Assembly: GCF_020687745.1 (NCBI RefSeq)
Contig: NZ_JAJEWK010000006.1
Span: forward strand, 171,488-235,487
Direction of reading: 5' to 3'
Source: Chryseobacterium sp. MFBS3-17
GTDB lineage: Bacteria; Bacteroidota; Bacteroidia; Flavobacteriales; Weeksellaceae
Length of the DNA: 64,000 bases
The notes beneath the pieces were generated by a model. It saw only the letters and a list, made by a program, of their open reading frames with translations. It ran no database searches and was not told the DNA's origin. This document shows, in pieces, positions 25,200 through 34,615 of this stretch. Positions within the stretch are counted from its first letter, which is position 1; each line of letters begins with the position of its first letter. A program made the position numbers and the translations under genes.

Positions 25200-25850
25200 T
25201 TAATACCCTGCGGACTGCGGGGTATTTTGACTTAAAGATCGGTTGTAAATCCAGAGCAGCACAGGTTTTTCAGTTGGTTTTAACTTTTCGTCCAGATACG
25301 TCATCGTACGGTCATCGGTCACCGGGCAGCCCTGGCTGAATCCCAATGGCAAATGAACCGGATAAATTTCTGCGGATGGTACCGGAGTAAAAGAGTGCAG
25401 AACTACCACGCGCTTAAAGGCATTGTTGTTGGTCGGTTCCAGTCCGTGCATTTTATAATGAATATTAATGCCATACTGGCTGTAACTTCTGGCACCCAGC
25501 CGGTATTTTCCCAGTGAGGTAAGCCAGCTGCCGCCTTCATTGCTGAAGAGAGGCCGGGAAGCAGTACTTTTTCGGTCTCCACGCCCTATTCCATGGCTGC
25601 AGAGTGCTTTTCGGATGGTTTTTTGTTCTTTGAAATCATAAACGAACATCCTATATTTGCCGGAATGGATGCTCATATCAATCAGGATGCAGAAATCAGT
25701 ATTCATTCCGTTATTTCGCGCATACGCGAGGGCTTCTTCAGCTTTCACAAGAGTGCGCTCTTCCGCATCTGCGTTTTCGTTGTGGCCAAATCCACAGATG
25801 ATCAGTAAAATCCCACTGAGGATAAAGAGGAAGAACAGAATTTTTTTCAT
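25200..25850 (-). CDS. Murein L,D-transpeptidase catalytic-domain protein
   Basis: 216 residues with an N-terminal membrane/signal segment (1-20) carrying a Cys (IICGFG) that is not a clear lipobox. The C-terminal half has His152 (VLHSFTP) and the active-site motif SQGCP with Cys175, as in the YkuD-like L,D-transpeptidase-related family. Such enzymes cross-link or trim peptidoglycan stem peptides. The stop codon lies inside the shared hairpin. The 132-residue gene ends 17 nt upstream on the same strand. Confidence 0.75.
   Translation of the reverse strand: MKKILFFLFILSGILLIICGFGHNENADAEERTLVKAEEALAYARNNGMNTDFCILIDMSIHSGKYRMFVYDFKEQKTIRKALCSHGIGRGDRKSTASRPLFSNEGGSWLTSLGKYRLGARSYSQYGINIHYKMHGLEPTNNNAFKRVVVLHSFTPVPSAEIYPVHLPLGFSQGCPVTDDRTMTYLDEKLKPTEKPVLLWIYNRSLSQNTPQSAGY
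25202..25228. terminator. Hairpin shared by convergent glnS and L,D-transpeptidase genes
   Basis: AATACCC (25202-25208) pairs with GGGTATT (25220-25226) around an 11-nt loop, followed by T on the plus strand. It probably ends glnS transcription. On the minus strand it encodes the last residues and stop codon of the L,D-transpeptidase-like gene. Confidence 0.55.
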
Positions 25851-25867
25851 CGGAATACATGCATATT

Positions 25868-26266
25868 TTAAATACCATCAAAGATACTGCCGAAGAATTC
25901 TCCTAATCCATCTGCAATATTAAATGTTTCCAGCCAGGAGGCATCTGCATCCAAGTGTGATATTTCTGTAGGGTTTGCGAAATGGTCTGCAGATATTCCC
26001 TTCAGCATTTCAGTTTTCATGGCTGTATAGTCACAATCCTCTCCACGCAACTCATGATAAAGGTTGAAGGATGACTGGTCACAAAACACGGACATGGCCC
26101 AGCAGGCATAATCTGTTTCATGATACTGCTTACTGTTTTTGTGCGCTTCCTGCACCTCGGCCGGAGTATAAAAGTCTTGCTTCCCGTGAGCGGAAACCAA
26201 TTTTTTACCTATATCAGTAATGAATTCTTTTTTTGAAGCAGGGGGTAGGGCACACGGGTCAGACAT
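25868..26266 (-). CDS. Unknown soluble protein
   Basis: 132 residues without signal peptide or membrane segment. It is acidic, with Cys residues in the N-terminal DPCALPP and later FCDQ and EDCDY, and ends with a hydrophobic-acidic tail (GLGEFFGSIFDGI). It reads into the L,D-transpeptidase gene after 17 nt. The 294-nt upstream gap to the divergent lipoprotein gene holds a possible -7 box (minus strand TATATTTG, 26284-26291) and nothing else I can assign. Family not recognised. Confidence 0.6.
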   Translation of the reverse strand: MSDPCALPPASKKEFITDIGKKLVSAHGKQDFYTPAEVQEAHKNSKQYHETDYACWAMSVFCDQSSFNLYHELRGEDCDYTAMKTEMLKGISADHFANPTEISHLDADASWLETFNIADGLGEFFGSIFDGI

Positions 26267-26560
26267 TCTTAGGTATTTTTATCAAATATATAAAGAAATA
26301 CCAGTATTGTTGGCGATTTATATTCGAACTTATAAAAAAGCAAATGACTGATCAGATCTCACCGTTCACAAATATTCTGCGGCGCAGTTTTACGGCAAGT
26401 CTTTTATAGCGAAAGCGAAATTTCAGAATATTTCTGTTCATCATTCTTGTTTTTTGCAAATGTACGTCACAAATGTGTTTAAAGCTTTACGCAACTGTTA
26501 ATTTTTTAAGAATTTTAGGGGAGATGTTCCGGGTGTCATGATTTTTGCATCCTCCAGGGT

Positions 26561-27214
26561 ATGAAAAAAATAGTCGTTATACTTTCTGTAATCAGCATCA
26601 TTTCATGTAATAAAGATAAACCACCGGTTTCCGGAACAGCAACGCCGGATACCACGGTGGTTCAGGATAAAGATTCCATGTACGCCGCTCCCCGGCCAGT
26701 GCAAGATTCAGTGGCAGTTCGCAATGCCATCCACCAGATGAATCAAGGCATTATAAAGGCATTGAAAAATGGCGATTATCAGAAACTGGCTACTTATATT
26801 CATCCGGAAAAAGGTGTACGGTTCTCCATGTATGCCCATGTAGATACAGTAAAAGATAAGCGCTTTTCCCGTGCGGAGTTTGTAAAATTTATCCCGGCTA
26901 AAACCAAATTTACTTTTGGTGCCAAAGACGGTACGGGTGAATTGTATGTGACGCCGCTGGCAGAATACATCCGAAACTGGGTGTACAAAAGAAACTTTGC
27001 AGAAGCTGAATTGTTTTATAATCGGTTTCGGGGCACCGGTAATTCACTCAATAATCTTCCTGAGGTGTATCCCAATGCGTTTTTTACCGAAAATTTCATC
27101 CCGGGCACCGATAAGTATGGCGGAATGGACTGGAATGCGCTGAGACTGGTCTTTGAAAGTTACCACGGAACATGGTATCTGGTCGCCGTGATTAATGATG
27201 AATGGACGGTTTGA
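26561..27214 (+). CDS. Lipoprotein of unknown function
   Basis: 217 residues. The signal peptide ends in a lipobox (SIISC, then NKDK), so the product is lipid-anchored. A Pro/Thr/Asp-rich linker (about 18-50) precedes a domain with QGIIKALKNGDYQKLATYIH, the look of an NTF2-like or uptake-type fold, which I cannot prove. It is a single gene convergent with the glycosyltransferase gene, 46 nt apart. Confidence 0.7.
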   Translation: MKKIVVILSVISIISCNKDKPPVSGTATPDTTVVQDKDSMYAAPRPVQDSVAVRNAIHQMNQGIIKALKNGDYQKLATYIHPEKGVRFSMYAHVDTVKDKRFSRAEFVKFIPAKTKFTFGAKDGTGELYVTPLAEYIRNWVYKRNFAEAELFYNRFRGTGNSLNNLPEVYPNAFFTENFIPGTDKYGGMDWNALRLVFESYHGTWYLVAVINDEWTV

Positions 27215-27260
27215 AGCAGTCTTTTTTCATCCTCAGAAAACCTGACAAAATGCAGAGATG

Positions 27261-28556
27261 CTAAAGCAGTTCTACCAGTTGCTGCGTAAGATTTCTCCGC
27301 GAAAAACGTTCGATATTCCGGGGTGATAACATTTTTTCTCCCGATTTCCACCGGAAAAAATAATCCAGAATAAACTGCTTCACCCGGTGATGCTCATCAT
27401 AAGTAAAATGTTGGCCGGCACCTGTTTCTTCAAGGATTCTGTGAACGTCACTCCCGGCAGGTCCGAAAGATATAACAGTTTTTCCCGAGGCAAGATATTC
27501 AAAAATTTTACCCGGGATAATTCCTTTGGATTGTACATGCGGAAAATTGGTAATGAGCAGCATATCTGCTTTTTTCATTTCTGCATTTGCCTCTGCATGC
27601 GGCAGATACCCCATTTCTATGACTGATTTTTTTAAAGCCGACTGCTGAATGTGTTCCATAATCTTATCATCGGTGCGGCCTACAAATTTCAGTTGAAAAT
27701 GAGCAGCAAAGTCTGTGTTTTCGGCGATGATTTCATTTAAAACGTTCCATAGAACCCGGGGATTGCGCAGTTGCTCCAGTACACCGGTATACGTGAGGGT
27801 AAATTGTTCTGATTTTTGGTGAACTGTATGGGGTTCTGGTTCGGATAGCTGGTCATAACCATTGGTAATGCATACAGCACGGGCGCCTTTCCGGCTGAAA
27901 TTCTCGGCATCTGTATAACTGGTGGCCAAAGTGATGTCTGCATTTTCAAAAACCTGCTGTTCCAGATCACGGTGTTTGCGGTCAGCTCTTTTGGTGAGTT
28001 TCAGATGTTGGTAATAGGAAATTTCAGTCCAGGGGTCACGGAAATCTGCAATCCATTTCAATGTGGGGAATTCCTGCTTCAGTTGCAGACCTATGAGGTG
28101 GAGCGAGTGGGGCGGACCAGTGGTGACCAGTGCATCTACTTGATGCTCCTTCAGGTATTTTCTTAAATATTGAACTGATGGTTTTACCCAGAACACTCTG
28201 GCGTCCGGAATGAAAAAATTACCGCGTACCCAGATGGATAATCTGGATTTCCAGTTTTGATGATGGCCAACATCAAACTGGCCGGCTTTGAATTTTTTAT
28301 TGTCTTTTCCGAAGATTTCGGCCAGTTGGTAGGGTTCCCATATTCTGGTTCTGATGATGTCCAGCTCCGGATTCACCTCTTCATTCAGTGTATAATCTTC
28401 TATGGGATAACTGGGATTTTCCGGGATGAATACCGTAGGATTCCAGCCAAATTCCGGCAGGTATTTCACGAATTTCAGCCATCGCTGCACACCCGGACCA
28501 CCAGCTGGGGGCCAGTAATACGTAATGATCAGAATGTTCTTCGGTGTTTCCAACAA
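27261..28556 (-). CDS. Glycosyltransferase, GT4-type
   Basis: 431 residues. An N-terminal Rossmann-like half (NILIITYYWPPAGGPGVQRW, the donor/acceptor loop) is followed by a C-terminal half with the GT4 signature region: GRTDDKI, MGYLPHAEA and the Glu of GIIPGKIFEYLASGKTVIS. It transfers sugar from an activated donor to an acceptor in polysaccharide or glycoprotein synthesis. It is the last gene of a minus-strand unit and begins 8 nt after the YfhO stop, so the membrane protein and this enzyme probably act together on a surface glycan. Confidence 0.85.
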   Translation of the reverse strand: MLETPKNILIITYYWPPAGGPGVQRWLKFVKYLPEFGWNPTVFIPENPSYPIEDYTLNEEVNPELDIIRTRIWEPYQLAEIFGKDNKKFKAGQFDVGHHQNWKSRLSIWVRGNFFIPDARVFWVKPSVQYLRKYLKEHQVDALVTTGPPHSLHLIGLQLKQEFPTLKWIADFRDPWTEISYYQHLKLTKRADRKHRDLEQQVFENADITLATSYTDAENFSRKGARAVCITNGYDQLSEPEPHTVHQKSEQFTLTYTGVLEQLRNPRVLWNVLNEIIAENTDFAAHFQLKFVGRTDDKIMEHIQQSALKKSVIEMGYLPHAEANAEMKKADMLLITNFPHVQSKGIIPGKIFEYLASGKTVISFGPAGSDVHRILEETGAGQHFTYDEHHRVKQFILDYFFRWKSGEKMLSPRNIERFSRRNLTQQLVELL

Positions 28557-28564
28557 TTACATCT

Positions 28565-31117
28565 TTAGGCGTCCACTTTATCTTGATGAACTCTTGAATC
28601 CGCATCCGAGTTTCGCCTTTCATAGAGTTTCCATATTCCTCCTAAGGTCAATGCCAGGAAGAGTCCGAAAGCAATCATAGAGATGATTTTGCCTCTGGCA
28701 ATCACTTCTGGTTCAAAAACCATGCGCACGGTATGTTCGCCCGCCGGAATATGAACTGCACGAAGCAGATAATTGGCTTTGATGTATGGTACCTCTTTTT
28801 CGTCTATGAGTATTTTCCAGCCGTGCGGATAGTAAATTTCTGAGAAAACAGCCAGTTGCGGGGTTTTACTCTGAGTCCGGAACTCCAGCGCATCTGCTTT
28901 ATAATCGGTGAGTTTCAGTGTGGCAGTGCTGTCGGCGGCAAGTGTTTTTCCGTCAAAATATTTTTTGTCAGCAGCAGCGATTACCGCAGTTTTCTTGGTG
29001 TCTATAATGCCGATCTGGTCTATTTCCTCGTTAGGTGTATTCACAAATTTCACATCAGAAACAAACCATGCATTTCCGTTGGCATACGGATTAGGTACGG
29101 CTTCGGGCTGTTGTTCATCACCAAAAATCATATACTTCGTATTCAGCATATTCAGAATTCTGGGTACTTTTACGGTGTCCAGATTGCTGAAATAGTGTCC
29201 GATGAGATCATCATACCTGCGCAGTTTCACGGCATGATATCCGCCTACAGAAGATTTGAAATAGGAAGTATTGGTCTCGTTAAAAGGACTGATGGCCTGG
29301 TTATAAATCCGGTAATGGCCCTTGTCTTTTTCTGCAATCGTTTCCAGTGTTTTGTTCACATGGGCATGCATCAGCAGGGATTGCAATTCCCGGTTGTCGC
29401 CTACCTTATCAATTAATATATCGGTAACTTCTGTCTGAAAGGGTTCTTCTGCAAAAATCGCATCCACAAAATTACCATCGTTCAGATACCTTTGATTGAC
29501 TGTCCAAAGATCAAAAATACTGACCATGCCAATAATGATGAGGACTACATTTTGTCCGAGTTTCTTTTTTAAACCAAGGAAAAGGACGGCAGCACAAATC
29601 AGTACATAAATAAGTGCTTTGATGGCGTCATCCCGGAACATGCCGTATCTTTCGTCTGCCAGATAATCCAACAAGTAGGGTGGAAGATAGGCTTTTTCTG
29701 TGGCATTGTAAAATCCGAGAATTGATTTACCAAACACAAGCAGCAGCAAAATCACTGCTGTAAAAACGGCAGTTACCGAGGTTAATATTTTTTGTTTATA
29801 AGCCTCATCTAATGTTTGATCTTTAAAGAAGCGATAAAGCCCCAGAATGGCAATCATAGGGAATAGCAGTTCTACCACAACCAAAATGGAACTTGGGGCG
29901 CGAAATTTATTATAAAAAGGAACAAAATCAATGAATAAATCCGACAAAAACATCAGATTGCTGCCCCACGCCAGCATGATGGTGAGGACGGAGGCTCCCA
30001 GAATCCAGTAGCGGTATTTCTTGTGGGCAAAGAAGAATCCAAGAACTGCGAGGAAAATTACAATGGCTCCTTGGTAAGCCGGGCCGGAGGTTCCCGGTTG
30101 CTCACCCCAATAGGTAGGGCTGCTGAGTCCGCGAACAATATTGTCTACTTCTGCTTGGGAACGCGCGTTTTCTTGCACCAGTTGCTGAATATTTTCCATC
30201 ATCGGTCCGCCTTCTTTCTCACTGCTTCCGCCGCCCATAAGTCTTGGAATGAAGAGGTTTAGGGTTTCCAACTTGCCGTAGCTCCACATCAGAATACTTT
30301 GTTTTTCCATTCCCGATTTGTCAGATGTCTGGGATTCATGGGTCAGAATTTGCTTTCCGCGCACGGTTTCGGTGACATATTCAGCATTAGCCATAATCCT
30401 TTGCGAATTCATGCCTACGCCCAGTACAAATGCCAGCGCAAGCGTACCGGAAGCGATTCCGAAATGCTTCCAGTCTGTTTTGCCCAGCACCGCACGCACC
30501 AGTTCGGAAAGGAATAAAAATCCGAGTCCAATGAACAGGTAATAGGACATTTGCGGGTGATTGGCAGCGACCTGCAGTCCCATAAACAGGGTGGTCACAA
30601 TAAAACCTGTGATGTATTTTTTGCGGATATACACCAGTAGAATTCCGGCCAGCAGAGGTGCGAAATAGGCAATGGTGTGTACTTTTCCGTTGTGTCCCGC
30701 GGCAATGATGATGTAAAAATAGGTAGAGAGCCCGAAAAAAGTTGCGCCCAGCAAGGCGTACTTCCAGTTGCGCACGGCTACAAGACCCAGCAGAAAAAAT
30801 CCGGAAAACAGCAGGAAAAGATAGTTGACCGGTTTTGGAAGAAAATTCAGGAGATTGTCTACCTGCTTTATCAGATCTCCGCGGAACTGGGAACCCATCT
30901 GGTAGGTGGGCATTCCCCCAAACATACTGTCACTCCAGTAGGTTTCCTGTCCATATTGGGCACGGTGGTCCAGTAGTTCCCTGGCGCCACCTTTATACTG
31001 TACAATGTCATGCTGAAAAAGTTGCTTGCCGCTGAGTACAGGATTGGCATACAGAAAGCCGATGATGATGAACAACAAAAGGCATCCTGCAATGTAGATC
31101 AGATTATTTTTCTTCAT
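28565..31117 (-). CDS. YfhO-family multi-spanning membrane protein
   Basis: 850 residues. About a dozen hydrophobic helices span the first 570 residues, followed by a large extracytoplasmic domain with YPHGWKILIDEKEVPYI and a final helix (about 815-835). This is the YfhO architecture, related in shape to GT-C glycosyltransferases; in Bacillus, YfhO helps glycosylate lipoteichoic acid. The acidic residues after the first helix (FQHDIVQYKGGA) fit that fold. It is co-transcribed with the downstream GT4 gene and the upstream DUF4834 gene. The substrate in this organism is unknown. Confidence 0.8.
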   Translation of the reverse strand: MKKNNLIYIAGCLLLFIIIGFLYANPVLSGKQLFQHDIVQYKGGARELLDHRAQYGQETYWSDSMFGGMPTYQMGSQFRGDLIKQVDNLLNFLPKPVNYLFLLFSGFFLLGLVAVRNWKYALLGATFFGLSTYFYIIIAAGHNGKVHTIAYFAPLLAGILLVYIRKKYITGFIVTTLFMGLQVAANHPQMSYYLFIGLGFLFLSELVRAVLGKTDWKHFGIASGTLALAFVLGVGMNSQRIMANAEYVTETVRGKQILTHESQTSDKSGMEKQSILMWSYGKLETLNLFIPRLMGGGSSEKEGGPMMENIQQLVQENARSQAEVDNIVRGLSSPTYWGEQPGTSGPAYQGAIVIFLAVLGFFFAHKKYRYWILGASVLTIMLAWGSNLMFLSDLFIDFVPFYNKFRAPSSILVVVELLFPMIAILGLYRFFKDQTLDEAYKQKILTSVTAVFTAVILLLLVFGKSILGFYNATEKAYLPPYLLDYLADERYGMFRDDAIKALIYVLICAAVLFLGLKKKLGQNVVLIIIGMVSIFDLWTVNQRYLNDGNFVDAIFAEEPFQTEVTDILIDKVGDNRELQSLLMHAHVNKTLETIAEKDKGHYRIYNQAISPFNETNTSYFKSSVGGYHAVKLRRYDDLIGHYFSNLDTVKVPRILNMLNTKYMIFGDEQQPEAVPNPYANGNAWFVSDVKFVNTPNEEIDQIGIIDTKKTAVIAAADKKYFDGKTLAADSTATLKLTDYKADALEFRTQSKTPQLAVFSEIYYPHGWKILIDEKEVPYIKANYLLRAVHIPAGEHTVRMVFEPEVIARGKIISMIAFGLFLALTLGGIWKLYERRNSDADSRVHQDKVDA

Positions 31118-31136
31118 CCGGCTAAAATATGAAATA

Positions 31137-31352
31137 TTAACTGTTTTTCTTCGTCTCTTTTACTTCTTCATAATCTACTGTTTCTGCGTCCCAGTTTACT
31201 TTCTGGCTCACGCGGCCGCCCCGGTTTTCTTTTTTATCTGCGTTCTGAGGAGTATTGAAATTGTAAAATTTGGTAAAAAATAACCGCTTCAGAATATTCC
31301 AGACAAAGAAAATGATGATGGTACTGAGTATGGTTAAAAGAATAAATTTCAT
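31137..31352 (-). CDS. DUF4834-family small membrane protein
   Basis: 71 residues: one N-terminal membrane helix (about 2-20), a basic stretch, then a charged tail with NADKKENRGGRV and VNWDAETVDYEEV. It matches the DUF4834 proteins that commonly precede YfhO in flavobacteria. Spacing is 9 nt from the lipoprotein gene upstream and 19 nt to yfhO. Role unknown; by position, an accessory of the YfhO system. Confidence 0.75.
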   Translation of the reverse strand: MKFILLTILSTIIIFFVWNILKRLFFTKFYNFNTPQNADKKENRGGRVSQKVNWDAETVDYEEVKETKKNS

Positions 31353-31361
31353 TGCTAAAGT

Positions 31362-32414
31362 TTATTTGCTGTTTACGAGGACATTGGAGTTGGTGATGCT
31401 TTTCATGGTTTCAGAATTTTTGCCGTCGCTGAAGGTCTGGCTCTGCTCCGTGGTTACTTTGATGTCCTGGCTGATGATCCATCCGGTATTGACATCAAAG
31501 CGGTAGGTGCCGTTCTGCACCAGTTCAGATCCCAGTGTCTGGGTAATCCCGCCCTGTGTTTCTTTTTGGTTTTGTTTGGGAATACCACCGGTTACCGTAA
31601 TTTCGGCTACACCGTCTTTTACACTTTTCAGCGTGAAATGAGAAGATATTTTTACTTTTCCATCCGGCGATGCATTCTCAGAAACAGTCCATTTTTCACC
31701 TATTTTGACACCTTTGGTAGGCATAATGAAGATGTTCTTGGAAAACTGATCTCTCAGGATTTCTTCATTAAAAGAAGCCTTCAGCTGCTCCAGAAGCATT
31801 TTTCTTTCCTGAGGTTCTTTAGTAAGACCATTTACTGTGTTTGAAAACTTCGTATAAATGGGTTCAAAACCTGTGATGGAAAGTATTTTTCCGGACTGGT
31901 CTATTTTCATTTTCAGGGTGTTGCCCGTCATGGCTTTATCAATGGTCCACCGGTTTTTCAGGCCTTCTTCCTTTGGGGCAGCGGCTTTGGTATCCACCGT
32001 TTGGGACTGTCCTTCGGCAGACTGGGTGGTTTTCTTCGAGATGAAATTAATGGTGACATCATACGCATTGTTATCGAAACTGTTTACCGTAAATGTAATT
32101 TCATCAGTATTTTCGCGGGTTACGCTCTGTTTGCTGCCGTCTGGCAATGTGGTGGTAGACTGGTCCTTCTGGCGTGTAGTAAACGGATATGTTTTTCCCT
32201 GCTCCAGCTTCAGTGTCTGCGTGTAGATTCCTGCAGAGTCTTTAATGGCTGCTTTGGCTTCCATTTCCTGCGCTACCTTGGCAGAATCTTCTGCTTTCAC
32301 TTCTATTTTTATGGTATCTCCGGTGGTAGGGTCAATCCGGGTAATGGTGGTATTTTCTTTTTTGCAAGCGGTGAGGGCTATGGTTACGAGTGCAAGTCCT
32401 GCTATTTTATTCAT
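31362..32414 (-). CDS. DUF6263-family lipoprotein
   Basis: 350 residues with a lipoprotein signal (LTACKKE, Cys at about 17). The body is beta-rich and Lys/Thr-rich, with repeated amphipathic strands (GEKWTVSE, NGTYRFDVNTGWI) typical of DUF6263 proteins in Bacteroidetes. It probably sits on the periplasmic face of a membrane. It lies second in the five-gene unit, 10 nt after the 197-residue secreted protein gene. Molecular role unknown. Confidence 0.72.
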   Translation of the reverse strand: MNKIAGLALVTIALTACKKENTTITRIDPTTGDTIKIEVKAEDSAKVAQEMEAKAAIKDSAGIYTQTLKLEQGKTYPFTTRQKDQSTTTLPDGSKQSVTRENTDEITFTVNSFDNNAYDVTINFISKKTTQSAEGQSQTVDTKAAAPKEEGLKNRWTIDKAMTGNTLKMKIDQSGKILSITGFEPIYTKFSNTVNGLTKEPQERKMLLEQLKASFNEEILRDQFSKNIFIMPTKGVKIGEKWTVSENASPDGKVKISSHFTLKSVKDGVAEITVTGGIPKQNQKETQGGITQTLGSELVQNGTYRFDVNTGWIISQDIKVTTEQSQTFSDGKNSETMKSITNSNVLVNSK

Positions 32415-32424
32415 GTAGATATTA

Positions 32425-33018
32425 TTATTTTGTTTGAATTATCTTTCTGATTTCTGTATTGTTATAGGCTTCGGCAAAAGCATTGCTGTCTGAGAGATTC
32501 CAGATTTTATCTGAAAAATACTGAATGATCCGGTCCCGAAGCGGGTGGTCTTCGGCCAGGCAGTCTTTTTCCTGAGAATCAAATACATACACTGAGGCAT
32601 ACATGTGTCTGAAACTGCGTTCACCCTGAGCAAAGACGCGGAATGTTTCCGGAGAATCCCGGAACAGTTTTACATCTCTCCATACCAGCGCAGGTGCTTT
32701 GGTTTCTGTATTGATTTCTTTGTGCCAGAGCCCGAACTGATCATACATCAGTTTTTGGGTATAGTTCTGATGATAAACACTGTGAAAGCGAAGTTCGTGA
32801 TAGGCAGTGGTCTTGCCGTCGGTTTTGTTTTCGTTTTTTACCACGTCATAATTGCGGAATCCTTTCTTGTAGAGGTAATGGGTAAAAGGATTGGCTGTTT
32901 TGGTATATCCTTTACTTTTCACCTTGTCCGGATTTTCAGAACTGCTGAACTGCGCCGATAATCCCGTGGAGAAAAGGGCTGTGGTAAGGGTCAATATGAT
33001 TTTTACTGATGTTTTCAT
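32425..33018 (-). CDS. Secreted protein, unknown
   Basis: 197 residues from ATG 33018 (MKTSVKIILTLTTALFSTG, cleavage near LSAQ). The frame extends to 33147, but those residues have no signal sequence and cover the upstream gap, so the inner start is right. The mature part is basic and aromatic (YTKTANPFTHYLYKKGFRNY) with a single Cys. It begins the unit that continues through DUF6263, DUF4834, YfhO and GT4. Confidence 0.65.
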   Translation of the reverse strand: MKTSVKIILTLTTALFSTGLSAQFSSSENPDKVKSKGYTKTANPFTHYLYKKGFRNYDVVKNENKTDGKTTAYHELRFHSVYHQNYTQKLMYDQFGLWHKEINTETKAPALVWRDVKLFRDSPETFRVFAQGERSFRHMYASVYVFDSQEKDCLAEDHPLRDRIIQYFSDKIWNLSDSNAFAEAYNNTEIRKIIQTK

Positions 33019-33073
33019 TTCAAATGGTATATGGGATTTGCATAACGTACCAAAAATTAATCCATTTGAATAT

Positions 33074-33823
33074 TTAATGCATGGCATTTCCGGATAATTT
33101 CTGTCGAACGGCTTCGTACAAAATCGCCCCGCAGGCCACAGAAACATTCAGTGACTGGGTTTTTCCGGTAATGGGAAGTTTAATTTTGTCGTCCGCATGA
33201 TGCAGCACCTCTTTAGAAATTCCTGTTTCTTCATTTCCCATTACCAGTGCACAAGGCTCAGCAAAATCTACCTCATAAATCAGTTTTTGTGCTTTTTCTG
33301 TGGCGGCAAAAACTTTCACCCCGGATTGCTGCAGAAAATCTACCGTATGCGCAAGATTTTTTTCCTTGCAGATTTTCAGGTTGTAAATGGCTCCTGCAGA
33401 GGTTTTGATGGCGTCAGAATTAATGGGTGCGGCTCCTTTTTCCGGCAGAATTACCGCATGGACTCCTGCACATTCTGCCGTGCGGCAGATGGCGCCGAAA
33501 TTTCGTACATCGGTAAGACGGTCCAGAATAAGCAGAAAAGGTGTTTTCCCTTCCTCAAAAAGTTGAGGCAGTATATCCTCTATTTTCTCAAAGGGTACAT
33601 CAGAGATAAATGCCACCACACCCTGATGATTTTTTCGGGTGAAGCGGTTCAGTTTTTCTACCGGAACATAATTGGCGCGGATGTTGTTTTTGGCGAGCAT
33701 GGTTTTCAGCTCGGCATAAATCTGACCCTGCAGGCCGTTCTGTAAAAATATTTTGTCAATGGTTTTGCCGGCTTCCAGGGCTTCCATGACCGGTCTTAAA
33801 CCAAATATAAAGTCTTCTTTCAT
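33074..33823 (-). CDS. rlmB: 23S rRNA 2'-O-methyltransferase (RlmB/TrmH family)
   Basis: 249 residues of the SPOUT class. An N-terminal substrate domain (about 1-75, GLRPVMEALEAG) leads to the knotted methyltransferase domain with the three motifs LDRLTDVRNFGAICRTAE, LVMGNEETGIS and LNVSVACGAILYE. RlmB methylates G2251 of 23S rRNA; the family cannot always be told from related TrmH enzymes, but length and motifs fit RlmB best. It is a separate gene 55 nt above the five-gene unit. Confidence 0.88.
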   Translation of the reverse strand: MKEDFIFGLRPVMEALEAGKTIDKIFLQNGLQGQIYAELKTMLAKNNIRANYVPVEKLNRFTRKNHQGVVAFISDVPFEKIEDILPQLFEEGKTPFLLILDRLTDVRNFGAICRTAECAGVHAVILPEKGAAPINSDAIKTSAGAIYNLKICKEKNLAHTVDFLQQSGVKVFAATEKAQKLIYEVDFAEPCALVMGNEETGISKEVLHHADDKIKLPITGKTQSLNVSVACGAILYEAVRQKLSGNAMH

Positions 33824-33904
33824 TTTTTTCAGATACTGAAATTAACAGGTGAGTTGTGCAAAATTGTACACGCCGGTCACCATTTTTTCTGTAATTGTTC
33901 GTTA

Positions 33905-34375
33905 TTAAAATTGCTCTCCCATCAGTGCCCGCTTCTGCGCCAATACATAACCGTAATGCAGACTTTCGTGGAGGTTGTTGAATACAATGGCATCCTGAAT
34001 GTTTTTCAGATCCAGACCAAAACTGGTGGTATAGGGCGTGTAATCCGAGAAAAAATCTGCATCATAATCTTTCATCAGAATGCGAGAAGTTTCTATGAGC
34101 AGAAATCCCAGATCTTCAATTTCAGATGCCTGCACATCCAGATTGGGAAGGGTTCCTTTTTTATAACTTTCTATCCAGTATTTATCGATCCGGAAAGGGT
34201 TGCCGCTCAGGTAATAGCACAGCAACTGCTGCGTGGCTACCGTATGGGCAATATTCCAGTACATATTGTTATTGAATCCGTCCGGAATTGTGATTAAATC
34301 TTGTTGCGACGTGTTTTGCAGGATATCAAGAAGGTTTTTTCGGACTTGTCTGTGAGCCTGAAAATGATAATTCAT
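33905..34375 (-). CDS. DinB-family four-helix protein
   Basis: 156 residues of the DinB/YfiT-like four-helix bundle. The metal-binding histidines appear as NIAHTVATQQLL (about 47) and NLHESLHYGY (about 134-138). Family members are metal-dependent hydrolases or thiol transferases; some are stress-induced. No partner is visible. A well-formed promoter precedes it. Confidence 0.75.
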   Translation of the reverse strand: MNYHFQAHRQVRKNLLDILQNTSQQDLITIPDGFNNNMYWNIAHTVATQQLLCYYLSGNPFRIDKYWIESYKKGTLPNLDVQASEIEDLGFLLIETSRILMKDYDADFFSDYTPYTTSFGLDLKNIQDAIVFNNLHESLHYGYVLAQKRALMGEQF

Positions 34376-34394
34376 GCTGATATTATTTAATCGT

Positions 34395-34425
34395 CAAAAA
34401 TAGTTTAATTAACTGAAAATCACAA
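34395..34425 (-). promoter_or_regulatory. Promoter of the DinB-like gene
   Basis: Minus strand: TTG (34423-34425), 20-nt spacer, TATTTTTG (34395-34402), a full match to the Bacteroidetes -33/-7 pattern, 20 nt before the start codon. Confidence 0.55.
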
Positions 34426-34615
34426 TTAGAAATCAGTGCAAAATGGCAATTTTACAGATTTTTATGAGTTTTTTTGCCCAAAGATGGTGCATTACAAACG
34501 TAAAACCGTAATTTGCTTAGACAAAGATTAACAAACTTTAACTTGTTAATGGCATTAATTATGTTGATTTGTGTGCGTATTTATCAGAAATTTACACTTT
34601 TAATAAGAGTCTCCT

